DNA of 64,000 nucleotides from positions 248,001 through 312,000 of the forward strand of contig JBBELK010000462.1 of assembly GCA_037783545.1 (NCBI GenBank). Reading direction: 5' to 3'. Below, one piece after another: positions 1 through 11,985 of the stretch. Below the pieces are notes generated by a model. That model was not told the DNA's origin, did not search any database, and saw only the letters and a program-made list of their open reading frames with translations. The position numbers were made by a program, and so were the translations under genes. How positions within the stretch are numbered: the stretch's first letter is position 1; each line of letters begins with the position of its first letter. The DNA is from Henricia sp. BOLD:AAB3569 (taxonomy: Eukaryota > Echinodermata > Asteroidea > Spinulosida > Echinasteridae).

Positions 1-377
1 CATATGCAGCACGATATGGGGCCGAGGGTACCCCAGCCCTCTACCATTGTCCCATGTTTGGCCAAAATTTCCACTTTCTCTTGGAAATAGGTTCCAAACG
101 GGCTAAATTTTCATAAGGAGTCATTGCTAAGGCATTTTCAAAAAGTCAATTTTTGAGAAAAAAAAGATTTTTAAGTTTTGGCCAAACATTTTCTAATTTC
201 GATTTTCTTCAAAACTGCAGGAAACGTTGCTTAGAGCCCATAGAGGATATTCCTTGAATTTGACCTTGAATGCTTATCTTGGAAATGGAATATGAAATTT
301 ATAAAATTTAAGATTTTCAGGAAAAAGTCAAACCTTTGGCCAAAATTTCCACTTTCTCTAGGAAATGGGTTCCAAAC
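1..377 (+). repeat. Satellite fragment, forward orientation
   Basis: This is the left edge of the ~297-bp satellite described under 972-11985. Two partial units are visible, each with the landmark phrase GGTTCCAAACGGGC or a variant. It is cut at 377 by the transposon at 378-971 and resumes directly after it, so it belongs to the same array. Confidence 0.9.
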
Positions 378-971
378 CATCCTCTTGCAACAGTGCCCCT
401 TTAACGCACTCCCTAACTCCTGCGTACAGTGGCCCTGTTGAAAAAGGCCCCATTTGGCGGTGGGACTAGCGACAGAAATCTTGTCGCCTCTGCTGGACCA
501 ATCAGGACGCTTGCAGTGCATTGTAGCACGATTGCAGGCATTCAAAATGTAACGCGCACAGATTGTAAACACCGTGCATGCACGTGATACAATTTACTCG
601 GTAATGCTGGCCGTTGTCCGCGTCGGCGATTGGCTGCTATTTAAAGCATATTGGGGAATCCCTTCCATTACATTCGTCAGCATGCATCCCTGTTATTAAT
701 TTGAAAAACTGCGGAGTAAATAAGGTTCGTCGTTTGAAAGTTTGGTAGGAATGGGACAGTCATAAGGAACGGAACCCAATACAATTTCTGGAAAGTATAG
801 AAATTGTTTCTTTTCGGCATAACATGACCGAATTGATTAAATTACATCAAAATGACTCGGGCGTGAGTTGGCTCAAGACAACAGCCGGCTCGCTCCACAG
901 ATTTGCGTGTATTTCCTCAAGGTATTGTCACGTCGCTTTGCAGAGTAGAAATTCCCTGAGATCTCAGGATG
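378..971 (+). mobile_element. 594-bp non-autonomous DNA transposon, copy A, inserted in the satellite
   Basis: The satellite stops inside its unit and resumes at the same place after 594 bp. The flanks repeat GTTCCAAAC at 369-377 and 972-980. The element begins CATCCTCTTGC and ends TCTCAGGATG, so the outer six bases (CATCCT/AGGATG) are inverted repeats. A near-full copy in opposite orientation lies at 43179-43766 and a fragment at 61963-62128. Copy B has a clean 8-bp direct repeat, so the target duplication is probably 8 bp plus one chance match here. Eight-bp duplications are known for the hAT and P superfamilies; neither is proven. No transposase is encoded. Confidence 0.85.
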
Positions 972-3900
972 GTTCCAAACGGGCTAAATTTTCATAAGGA
1001 GTCATTTTCAAAAAGTCAATTTTTGAGAAAAATTGCTAACCCCTTACAATATTTTTAAGTTTTGGCCAAACATTTTCTAATTTCGATTTTCTTCAAAACT
1101 GCAGGAAACGTTGCTTAGAGCCCATAGAGGATATTCCTTGAATTTGACCTTGAATGCTTATCTAGGAAATGAAATATGAAATTTATAAAATTTAAGATTT
1201 TCAGGAAAAAGTGAAATGTTTGGCCAAAATTTCCACTTTCTCTTGGAAATAGGTTCCAAACGGGCTAAATTTTCATAAGGAGTCCTTGCTAAGGCATTTT
1301 CAAAAAGTCAATTTTTGAGAAAAATTGCTGGACTAACCCCTTACAAGATTTTTAAGTTTTGGCCAAACATTTTATAATTTCGATTTTCTTCAAAACTGCA
1401 GGAAACGTTGCTTAGAGCCCATAGAGGATATTCCTTGAATTTGACCTTGAATGCTTATCTAGGAAATGAAATATGAAATTTATAAAATTTAAGATTTTCA
1501 GGAAAAAGTCAAATGTTTGGCCAAAATTTCCACTTTCTCTTGGAAATAGGTTCCAAACGGGCTAAATTTTCATAAGGAGTAATTGCTAAGGCATTTTCAA
1601 AGAGTCAATTTTTGAGAAAAATTGCTGGACTAACCCCTTACAAGATTTTTAAGTTTTGGCCAAACATTTTCTAATTTCGATTTTCTTCAAAACTGCAGGA
1701 AACGTTACTTAGAGCCCGTAGAGGATATTCCTTGAATTGACCTTGAATGCTTATCTGGGAAATGAAATATGAAATTTAAAAAATTTAAGATTTTCACGAA
1801 AAAGTCAAATGTTTGGCCAAAATTTCCACTTTCTCTTGGAAATAGGTTCCAAACGGGCTAAATTTTCATAAGGAGTCATTGCTAAGGCATTTTCAAAAAG
1901 TCAATTTTTGAGAAAAATTGCTGGACAAGATTTTTAAGTTTTGGCCAAACATTTTATAATTTCGATTTTCTTCAAAACTGCAGGAAACGTTGCTTAGAGC
2001 CCGTAGAGGATATTCCTTGAATTGACCTTGAATGCTTATCTGGGAAATGAAATATGAAATTTATAAAATTTAAGATTTTCAGGAAAAAGTCAAATGTTTG
2101 GCCAAAATTTCCACTTTCTTTTGGAAATAGGTTCCAAACGGGCTAAATTTTCATAAGGAGTCATTGCTAAGGCATTTTCAAAAAGTCAATTTTTGAGAAA
2201 AATTGCTGGACTAACCCCTTACAAGATTTTTAAGTTTTGGCCAAACATTTTATAATTTCGATTTTCTTCAAAACTGCAGGAAACGTTGCTTAGAGCCCAT
2301 AGAGGATATTCCTTGAATTTGACCTTGAATGCTTATCTGGGAAATGAAATATGAAATTTATAAAATTTAAGATTTTTAGGAAAAAGTCAAATGTTTGGCC
2401 AAAATTTCCACTTTCTCTTGGAAATAGGTTCCAAACGGGCTAAATTTTCATAAGGAGTCATTGCTAAGGCATTTTCAAAAAGTCAATTTTTGAGAAAAAT
2501 TGCTGGACTAACCCCTTACAAGATTTTAAAGTTTTGGCCAAACATTTTATAATTTCGATTTTCTTCAAAACTGCAGGAAACGTTGCTTAGAGCCCATAGA
2601 GGATATTCCTTGAATTTGACCTTGAATGCTTATCTAGGAAATGAAATATGAAATATTTAAATTTTAAGATTTTCAGGAAAAAGTCAAATGTTTGGCCAAA
2701 ATTTCCACTTTCTCTTGGAAATAGGTTCCAAACGGGCTAAATTTTCATAAGGAGTCATTTCTGAGGCATTTTCAAAAAAGTCAATTTTTGAGAAAAATTG
2801 TTGGACTAACCCCTTACAAGATTTTTAAGTTTTGGCCAAACATTTTCTAATTTCGATTTTCTTCAAAACTGCAGGAAACGTTGCTTAGAGCCCATAGAGG
2901 ATATTCCTTGAATTTGACCTTGAATGCTTATCTAGGAAATGAAATATGAAATTTATAAAATTTAAGATTTTCAGGAAAAAGTCAAATGTTTGGCCAAAAT
3001 TTCCACTTTCTCTTGGAAATAGGTTCCAAACGGGCTAAATTTTCATAAGGAGTCATTGCTAAGGCATTTTCAAAAAGTCAATTTTTGAGAAAAATTGCTG
3101 GACTAACCCCTTACAAGATTTTTAAGTTTTGGCCAAACATTTTATAATTTCGATTTTCTTCAAAACTGCAGGAAACGTTGCTTAGAGCCCGTAGAGGATA
3201 TTCCTTGAATTGACCTTGAATGCTTATCTGGGAAATGAAATATGAAATTTATAAAATTTAAGATTTTCAGGAAAAAGTCAAATGTTTGGCCAAAATTTCC
3301 ACTTTCTCTTGGAAATAGGTTCCAAACGGGCTAAATTTTCATAAGTAGTCATTGCTAAGGCATTTTCAAAAAGTCAATTTTTGAGAAAAATTGCTGGACT
3401 AACCCCTTACAAGATTTTTAAGTTTTGGCCAAACATTTTATAATTTCGATTTTCTTCAAAACTGCAGGAAACGTTGCTTAGAGCCCATAGAGGATATTCC
3501 TTGAATTTGACCTTGAATGCTTATCTAGGAAATGAAATATGAAATTTATAAAATTTAAGATTTTCAGGAAAAAGTGAAATGTTTGGCCAACATTTCCACT
3601 TTCTCTTGGAAATAGGTTCCAAACGGGCTAAATTTTCATAAGGAGTCATTGCTAAGGCATTTTCAAAAAGTCAATTTTTGAGAAAAATTGCTGGACAAGA
3701 TTTTTAAGTTTTGGCCAAACATTTTATAATTTCGATTTTCTTTAAAACTGCAGGAAACGTTGCTTAGAGCCCATAGAGGATATTCCTTGAATTTGACCTT
3801 GAATGCTTATCTAGGAAATGAAATATGAAATTTATAAAATTTAAGATTTTCAGGAAAAAGTCAAATGTTTGGCCAAAATTTCCACTTTCTCTTGGAAATA

Positions 3901-6900
3901 GGTTCCAAACGGGCTAAATTTTCATAAGGAGTAATTGCTAAGGCATTTTCAAAGAGTCAATTTTTGAGAAAAATTGCTGGACTAACCCCTTACAAGATTT
4001 TTAAGTTTTGGCCAAACATTTTCTAATTTCGATTTTCTTCAAAACTGCAGGAAACGTTACTTAGAGCCCGTAGAAAAATTGCTGGACAAGATTTTTAAGT
4101 TTTGGCCAAACATTTTATAATTTCGATTTTCTTCAAAACTGCAGGAAACGTTGCTTAGAGCCCGTAGAGGATATTCCTTGAATTGACCTTGAATGCTTAT
4201 CTGGGAAATGAAATATGAAATTTATAAAATTTAAGATTTTCAGGAAAAAGTCAAATGTTTGGCCAAAATTTCCACTTTCTTTTGGAAATAGGTTCCAAAC
4301 GGGCTAAATTTTCATAAGGAGTCATTGCTAAGGCATTTTCAAAAAGTCAATTTTTGAGAAAAATTGCTGGACTAACCCCTTACAAGATTTTTAAGTTTTG
4401 GCCAAACATTTTATAATTTCGATTTTCTTCAAAACTGCAGGAAACGTTGCTTAGAGCCCATAGAGGATATTCCTTGAATTTGACCTTGAATGCTTATCTG
4501 GGAAATGAAATATGAAATTTATAAAATTTAAGATTTTTAGGAAAAAGTAAAATGTTTGGCCAAAATTTCCACTTTCTCTTGGAAATAGGTTCCAAACGGG
4601 CTAAATTTTCATAAGGAGTCATTGCTAAGGCATTTTCAAAAAGTCAATTTTTGAGAAAAATTGCTGGACTAACCCCTTACAAGATTTTAAAGTTTTGGCC
4701 AAACATTTTCTAATTTCGATTTTCTTCAAAACTGCAGGAAACGTTGCTTAGAGCCCATAGAGGATATTCCTTGAATTTGACCTTGAATGCTTATCTAGGA
4801 AATGAAATATGAAATTTATAAAATTTAAGATTTTCAGGAAAAAGTCAAATGTTTGGCCAAAATTTCCACTTTTTCTTGGAAATAGGTTCCAAACGGGCTA
4901 AATTTTCATAAGGAGTCATTGCTAAGGCATTTTCAAAAAGTCAATTTTTGAGAAAAATTGCTGGACTAACCCCTTACAAGATTTTTAAGTTTTGGCCAAA
5001 CATTTTATAATTTCGATTTTCTTCAAAACTGCAGGAAACGTTGCTTAGAGCCCGTAGAGGATATTCCTTGAATTGACCTTGAATGCTTATCTGGGAAATG
5101 AAATATGAAATTTATAAAATTTAAGATTTTCAGGAAAAAGTCAAATGTTTGGCCAAAATTTCCACTTTCTCTTGGAAATAGGTTCCAAACGGGCTAAATT
5201 TTCATAAGTAGTCATTGCTAAGGCATTTTCAAAAAGTCAATTTTTGAGAAAAATTGCTGGACTAACCCCTTACAAGATTTTTAAGTTTTGGCCAAACATT
5301 TTATAATTTCGATTTTCTTCAAAACTGCAGGAAACGTTGCTTAGAGCCCATAGAGGATATTCCTTGAATTTGACCTTGAATGCTTATCTAGGAAATGAAA
5401 TATGAAATATTTAAATTTTAAGATTTTCAGGAAAAAGTCAAATGTTTGGCCAAAATTTCCACTTTCTCTTGGAAATAGGTTCGAAACGGGCTAAATTTTC
5501 ATAAGGAGTCATTGCTAAGGCATTTTCAAAAAGTCAATTTTTGAGAAAAATTGCTGGACTAACCCCTTACAAGATTTTAAAGTTTTGGCCAAACATTTTA
5601 TAATTTCGATTTTCTTCAAAACTGCAGGAAACGTTGCTTAGAGCCCATAGAGGATATTCCTTGAATTTGACCTTGAATGCTTATCTAGGAAATGAAATAT
5701 GAAATATTTAAATTTTAAGATTTTCAGGAAAAAGTCAAATGTTTGGCCAAAATTTCCACTTTCTCTTGGAAATAGGTTCCAAACGGGCTAAATTTTCATA
5801 AGGAGTCATTTCTGAGGCATTTTCAAAAAAGTCAATTTTTGAGAAAAATTGTTGGACTAACCCCTTACAAGATTTTTAAGTTTTGGCCAAACATTTTCTA
5901 ATTTCGATTTTCTTCAAAACTGCAGGAAACGTTGCTTAGAGCCCATAGAGGATATTCCTTGAATTTGACCTTGAATGCTTATCTAGGAAATGAAATATGA
6001 AATTTATAAAATTTAAGATTTTCAGGAAAAAGTCAAATGTTTGGCCAACATTTCCACTTTCTCTTGGAAATAGGTTCCAAACGGGCTAAATTTTCATAAG
6101 GAGTCATTGCTAAGGCATTTTCAAAAAGTCAATTTTTGAGAAAAATTGCTGGACAAGATTTTTAAGTTTTGGCCAAACATTTTATAATTTCGACTTTCTT
6201 CAAAACTGCAGGAAACGTTGCTTAGAGCCCATAGAGGATATTCCTTGAACTTGACCTTGAATGCTTATCTGGGAAATGAAATATGAAATTTATAAAATTT
6301 AAGATTTTTAGGAAAAAGTCAAATGTTTGGCCAAAATTTCCACTTTCTCTTGGAAATAGGTTCCAAACGGGCTAAATTTTCATAAGGAGTCATTTCTGAG
6401 GCATTTTCAAAAAAGTCAATTTTTGAGAAAAATTGTTGGACTTACCCCTTACAATATTTTTAAGTTTTGGCCAAACATTTTCTAATTTGGATTTTCTTCA
6501 AAACTGCAGGAAACGTTGCTTAGAGCCCATAGAGAATATTCCTTGAATTTGACCTTGAATGCTTATCTAGGAAATGAAATATGAAATTTTTAAATTTTAA
6601 GATTTTCAGGAAAAAGTCAAATGTTTGGCCAAAATTTCCACTTTCTCTTGGAAATAGGTTCCAAACGGGCTAAATTTTCATAAGGAGTATTGCTAAGGCA
6701 TTTTCAAAAAGTCAATTTTTGAGAAAAATTGCTGGACTAACCCCTTACAAGATTTTAAAGTTTTGGCCAAACATTTTATAATTTCGATTTTCTTCAAAAC
6801 TGCAGGAAACGTTGCTTAGAGCCCATAGAGGATATTCCTTGAATTTGACCTTGAATGCTTATCTAGGAAATGAAATATGAAATATTTAAATTTTAAGATT

Positions 6901-9900
6901 TTCAGGAAAAAGTCAAATGTTTGGCCAAAATTTCCACTTTCTCTTGGAAATAGGTTCCAAACGGGCTAAATTTTCATAAGGAGTCATTTCTGAGGCATTT
7001 TCAAAAAAGTCAATTTTTGAGAAAAATTGTTGGACTAACCCCTTACAAGATTTTTAAGTTTTGGCCAAACATTTTCTAATTTCGATTTTCTTCAAAACTG
7101 CAGGAAACGTTGCTTAGAGCCCATAGAGGATATTCCTTGAATTTGACCTTGAATGCTTATCTAGGAAATGAAATATGAAATTTATAAAATTTAAGATTTT
7201 CAGGAAAAAGTCAAATGTTTGGCCAACATTTCCACTTTCTCTTGGAAATAGGTTCCAAACGGGCTAAATTTTCATAAGGAGTCATTGCTAAGGCATTTTC
7301 AAAAAGTCAATTTTTGAGAAAAATTGCTGGACAAGATTTTTAAGTTTTGGCCAAACATTTTATAATTTCGACTTTCTTCAAAACTGCAGGAAACGTTGCT
7401 TAGAGCCCATAGAGGATATTCCTTGAATTTGACCTTGAATGCTTATCTGGGAAATGAAATATGAAATTTATAAAATTTAAGATTTTTAGGAAAAAGTCAA
7501 ATGTTTGGCCAAAATTTCCACTTTCTCTTGGAAATAGGTTCCAAACGGGCTAAATTTTCATAAGGAGTCATTTCTGAGGCATTTTCAAAAAAGTCAATTT
7601 TTGAGAAAAATTGTTGGACTTACCCCTTACAATATTTTTAAGTTTTGGCCAAACATTTTCTAATTTGGATTTTCTTCAAAACTGCAGGAAACGTTGCTTA
7701 GAGCCCATAGAGGATATTCCTTGAATTTGACCTTGAATGCTTATCTAGGAAATGAAATATGAAATTTTTAAATTTTAAGATTTTCAGGAAAAAGTCAAAT
7801 GTTTGGCCAAAATTTCCACTTTCTCTTGGAAATAGGTTCCAAACGGGCTAAATTTTCATAAGGAGTCATTTCTGAGGCATTTTCAAAAAAGTCAATTTTT
7901 GAGAAAAATTGTTGGACTAACCCCTTACAAGATTTTTGAGTTTTGGCCAAACATTTTCTAATTTCGATTTTCTTCAAAACTGCAGGAAACGTTGCTTAGA
8001 GCCCATAGAGGATATTCCTTGAATTTGACCTTGAATGCTTATCTGGGAAATGAAATATGAAATTTATAAAATTTAAGATTTTTAGGAAAAAGTCAAATGT
8101 TTGGCCAAAATTTCCACTTTCTCTTGGAAATAGGTTCCAAACGGGCTAAATTTTCATAAGGAGTAATTGCTAAGGAATTTCAAAAAGTCAATTTTTGAGA
8201 AAAATTGCTGGACTAACCCCTTACAAGATTTTTAAGTTTTGGCCAAACATTTTATAATTTCGATTTTCTTCAAAACTGCAGGAAACGTTGCTTAGAGCCC
8301 GTAGAGGATATTCCTTGAATTGACCTTGAATGCTTATCTGGGAAATGAAATATGAAATTTATAAAATTTAAGATTTTCAGGAAAAAGTCAAATGTTTGGC
8401 CAAAATTTCCACTTTCTCTTGGAAATAGGTTCCAAACGGGCTAAATTTTCATAAGGAGTCATTGCTAAGGCATTTTCAAAAAGTCAATTTTTGAGAAAAA
8501 TTGCTGGACTAACCCCTTACAAGATTTTTAAGTTTTGGCCAAACATTTTATAATTTCGATTTTCTTCAAAACTGCAGGAAACGTTGCTTAGAGCCCATAG
8601 AGGATATTCCTTGAATTTGACCTTGAATGCTTATCTGGGAAATGAAATATGAAATTTATAAAATTTAAGATTTTTAGGAAAAAGTCAAATGTTTGGCCAA
8701 AATTTCCACTTTCTCTTGGAAATAGGTTCCAAACGGGCTAAATTTTCATAAGGAGTAATTGCTAAGGAATTTCAAAAAGTCAATTTTTGAGAAAAATTGC
8801 TGGACTAACCCCTTACAAGATTTTTAAGTTTTGGCCAAACATTTTATAATTTCGATTTTCTTCAAAACTGCAGGAAACGTTGCTTAGAGCCCGTAGAGGA
8901 TATTCCTTGAATTGACCTTGAATGCTTATCTGGGAAATGAAATATGAAATTTATAAAATTTAAGATTTTCAGGAAAAAGTCAAATGTTTGGCCAAAATTT
9001 CCACTTTCTCTTGGAAATAGGTTCCAAACGGGCTAAATTTTCATAAGGAGTCATTGCTAAGGCATTTTCAAAAAGTCAATTTTTGAGAAAAATTGCTGGA
9101 CTAACCCCTTACAAGATTTTTAAGTTTTGGCCAAACATTTTATAATTTCGATTTTCTTCAAAACTGCAGGAAACGTTGCTTAGAGCCCATAGAGGATATT
9201 CCTTGAATTTGACCTTGAATGCTTATCTAGGAAATGAAATATGAAATTTTTAAATTTTAAGATTTTCAGGAAAAAGTCAAATGTTTGGCCAAAATTTCCA
9301 CTTTCTCTTGGAAATAGGTTCGAAACGGGCTAAATTTTCATAAGGAGTCATTTCTGAGGCATTTTCAAAAAAGTCAATTTTTGAGAAAAATTGTTGGACT
9401 AACCCCTTACAAGATTTTTAAGTTTTGGCCAAACATTTTATAATTTCGATTTTCTTCAAAACTGCAGGAAACGTTGCTTAGAGCCCATAGAGGATATTCC
9501 TTGAATTTGACCTTGAATGCTTATCTAGGAAATGAAATATGAAATTTTTAAATTTTAAGATTTTCAGGAAAAAGTCAAATGTTTGGCCAAAATTTCCACT
9601 TTCTCTTGGAAATAGGTTCCAAACGGGCTAAATTTTCATAAGGAGTCATTGCTAAGGCATTTTCAAAAAGTCAATTTTTGAGAAAAATTGCTGGACTAAC
9701 CCCTTACAAGATTTTTAAGTTTTGGCCAAACATTTTATAATTTCGATTTTCTTCAAAACTGCAGGAAACGTTGCTTAGAGCCCGTAGAGGATATTCCTTG
9801 AATTGACCTTGAATGCTTATCTGGGAAATGAAATATGAAATTTATAAAATTTAAGATTTTCAGGAAAAAGTCAAATGTTTGGCCAAAATTTCCACTTTCT

Positions 9901-11985
9901 CTTGGAAATAGGTTCCAAACGGGCTAAATTTTCATAAGGAGTCATTGCTAAGGCATTTTCAAAAAGTCAATTTTTGAGAAAAATTGTTGGACTAACCCCT
10001 TACAATATTTTTAAGTTTTGGCCAAACATTTTATAATTTCGATTTTCTTCAAAACTGCAGGAAACGTTGCTTAGAGCCCACAGAGGATATTCCTTGAATT
10101 TGACCTGGAATGCATATCTAGGAAATGAAATATGAAATTTATAAAATTTAAGATTTTCAGGAAAAAGTCAAATGTTTGGCCACAATTTCCACTTTCTCTT
10201 ATAAATAGGTTCCAAACGGGCTAAATTTTCATAAGGAGTCATTTCTCAGGCATTCACAAAAAAATCAATTTTTGAGAAAAAAGATTTTAAAGGTTTTAAA
10301 GTTTTGGCCAAAAACATTTTATAATTTCGATTTTCTTCAAAACTGCATGAAACGTTGCTTAGAGCCCATAGAGGATATTCCTTGAATTTGACCTTGAATG
10401 CTTATCTAGGAAATGAAATATGAAATTTATAAAATTTAAGACTTTCACGAAAAAGTCAAATGTTTGGCCAAAATTTCCACTTTCTCTTGGAAATAGGTTC
10501 CAAACGGGCTAAATTTTCATAAGGAGTCATTGCTAAGGCATTTTCAAAAAGTCAATTTTTGAGAAAAATTGCTGGACAAGATTTTTAAGTTTTGGCCAAA
10601 CATTTTATAATTTCGATTTTCTTCAAAACTGCAGGAAACGTTGCTTAGAGCCCGTAGAGGATATTCCTTGAATTGACCTTGAATGCTTATCTGGGAAATG
10701 AAATATGAAATTTATAAAATTTAAGATTTTCAGGAAAAAGTCAAATGTTTGGCCAAAATTTCCACTTTCTCTTGGAAATAGGTTCCAAACGGGCTAAATT
10801 TTCATAAGGAGTCATTGCTAAGGCATTTTCAAAAAGTCAATTTTTGAGAAAAATTGCTGGACTAACCCCTTACAAGATTTTTAAGTTTTAGCCAAACATT
10901 TTATAATTTCGATTTTCTTCAAAACTGCAGGAAACGTTGCTTAGAGCCCATAGAGGATATTCCTTGAATTTGACCTTGAATGCTTATCTGGGAAATGAAA
11001 TATGAAATTTATAAAATTTAAGATTTTTAGGAAAAAGTAAAATGTTTGGCCAAAATTTACACTTTCTCTTGGAAATAGGTTCCAAACGGGCTAAATTTTC
11101 ATAAGGAGTCATTGCTAAGGCATTTTCAAAAAGTCAATTTTTGAGGAAAATTGCTGGACTAACCCCTTACAAGATTTATAAGTTTTGGCCAAACATTTTA
11201 TAATTTCGATTTTCTTCAAAACTGCAGGAAACGTTGCTTAGAGCCCACAGAGGATATTCCTTGAATTTGACCTGGAATGCATATCTAGGAAATGAAATAT
11301 GAAATTTATAAAATTTAAGATTTTCAGGAAAAAGTCAAATGTTTGGCCACAATTTCCACTTTCTCTTATAAATAGGTTCCAAACGGGCTAAATTTTCATA
11401 AGGAGTCATTTCTCAGGCATTCACAAAAAAATCAATTTTTGAGAAAAAAGATTTTAAAGGTTTTAAAGTTTTGGCCAAAAACATTTTATAATTTCGATTT
11501 TCTTCAAAACTGCATGAAACGTTGCTTAGAGCCCATAGAGGATATTCCTTGAATTTGACCTTGAATGCTTATCTGGGAAATGAAATATGAAATTTATAAA
11601 ATTTAAGACTTTTAGGAAAAAGTCAAATGTTTGGCCAAAATTTCCACTTTCTCTTGGAAATAGGTTCCAAACGGGCTAAATTTTCATAAGGAGTCATTGC
11701 TAAGGCATTTTCAAAAACTTAATTTTTGAGAAAAATTGCTGGAATAACCCCTTACAAGATTTTTAAGTTTTGGCCAAACATTTTCTAATTTCGATTTTCT
11801 TCAAAACTGCAGGAAATGTTGCTTTAGAGCCCATAGGGGATATTCCTTGAATTTGACCTTGAATGCTTATCTAGGAAATGAAATATGAAATTTATAAAAT
11901 TTAAGATTTTCAGGAAAAAGTCAAATGTTTGGCCAAAATTTCCACTTTCTCTTGGAAATAGGTTCCAAACGGGCTAAATTTTCAT
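972..11985 (+). repeat. Main satellite array, forward, ~297-bp unit, ~37 units
   Basis: Successive TGGCCAAAAT landmarks at 1221, 1518, 1814, 2099 and 2396 give periods of 297, 296, 285 and 297. The 285-bp variant lacks a 12-bp block (CTAACCCCTTAC). Other variants include CATAGAGG/CGTAGAGG, TCTAGG/TCTGGG and TTATAAAA/TATTTAAA. The unit is AT-rich and has no long open frame. Each unit contains TTTGGCCAAA twice, about 139 and 158 bp apart, so it may descend from a ~148-bp dimer (inference). Variant combinations recur at multi-unit offsets, for example 10081/11248 (1167 bp) and 8170/8763 (593 bp), showing local block duplication. At about 4068-4075 a unit is fused by an internal deletion. Confidence 0.97.

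Noticed and set aside
231..572. 113-residue minus-strand open frame
   Set aside because: It spans the satellite/transposon boundary at 377/378, so it is chimeric.
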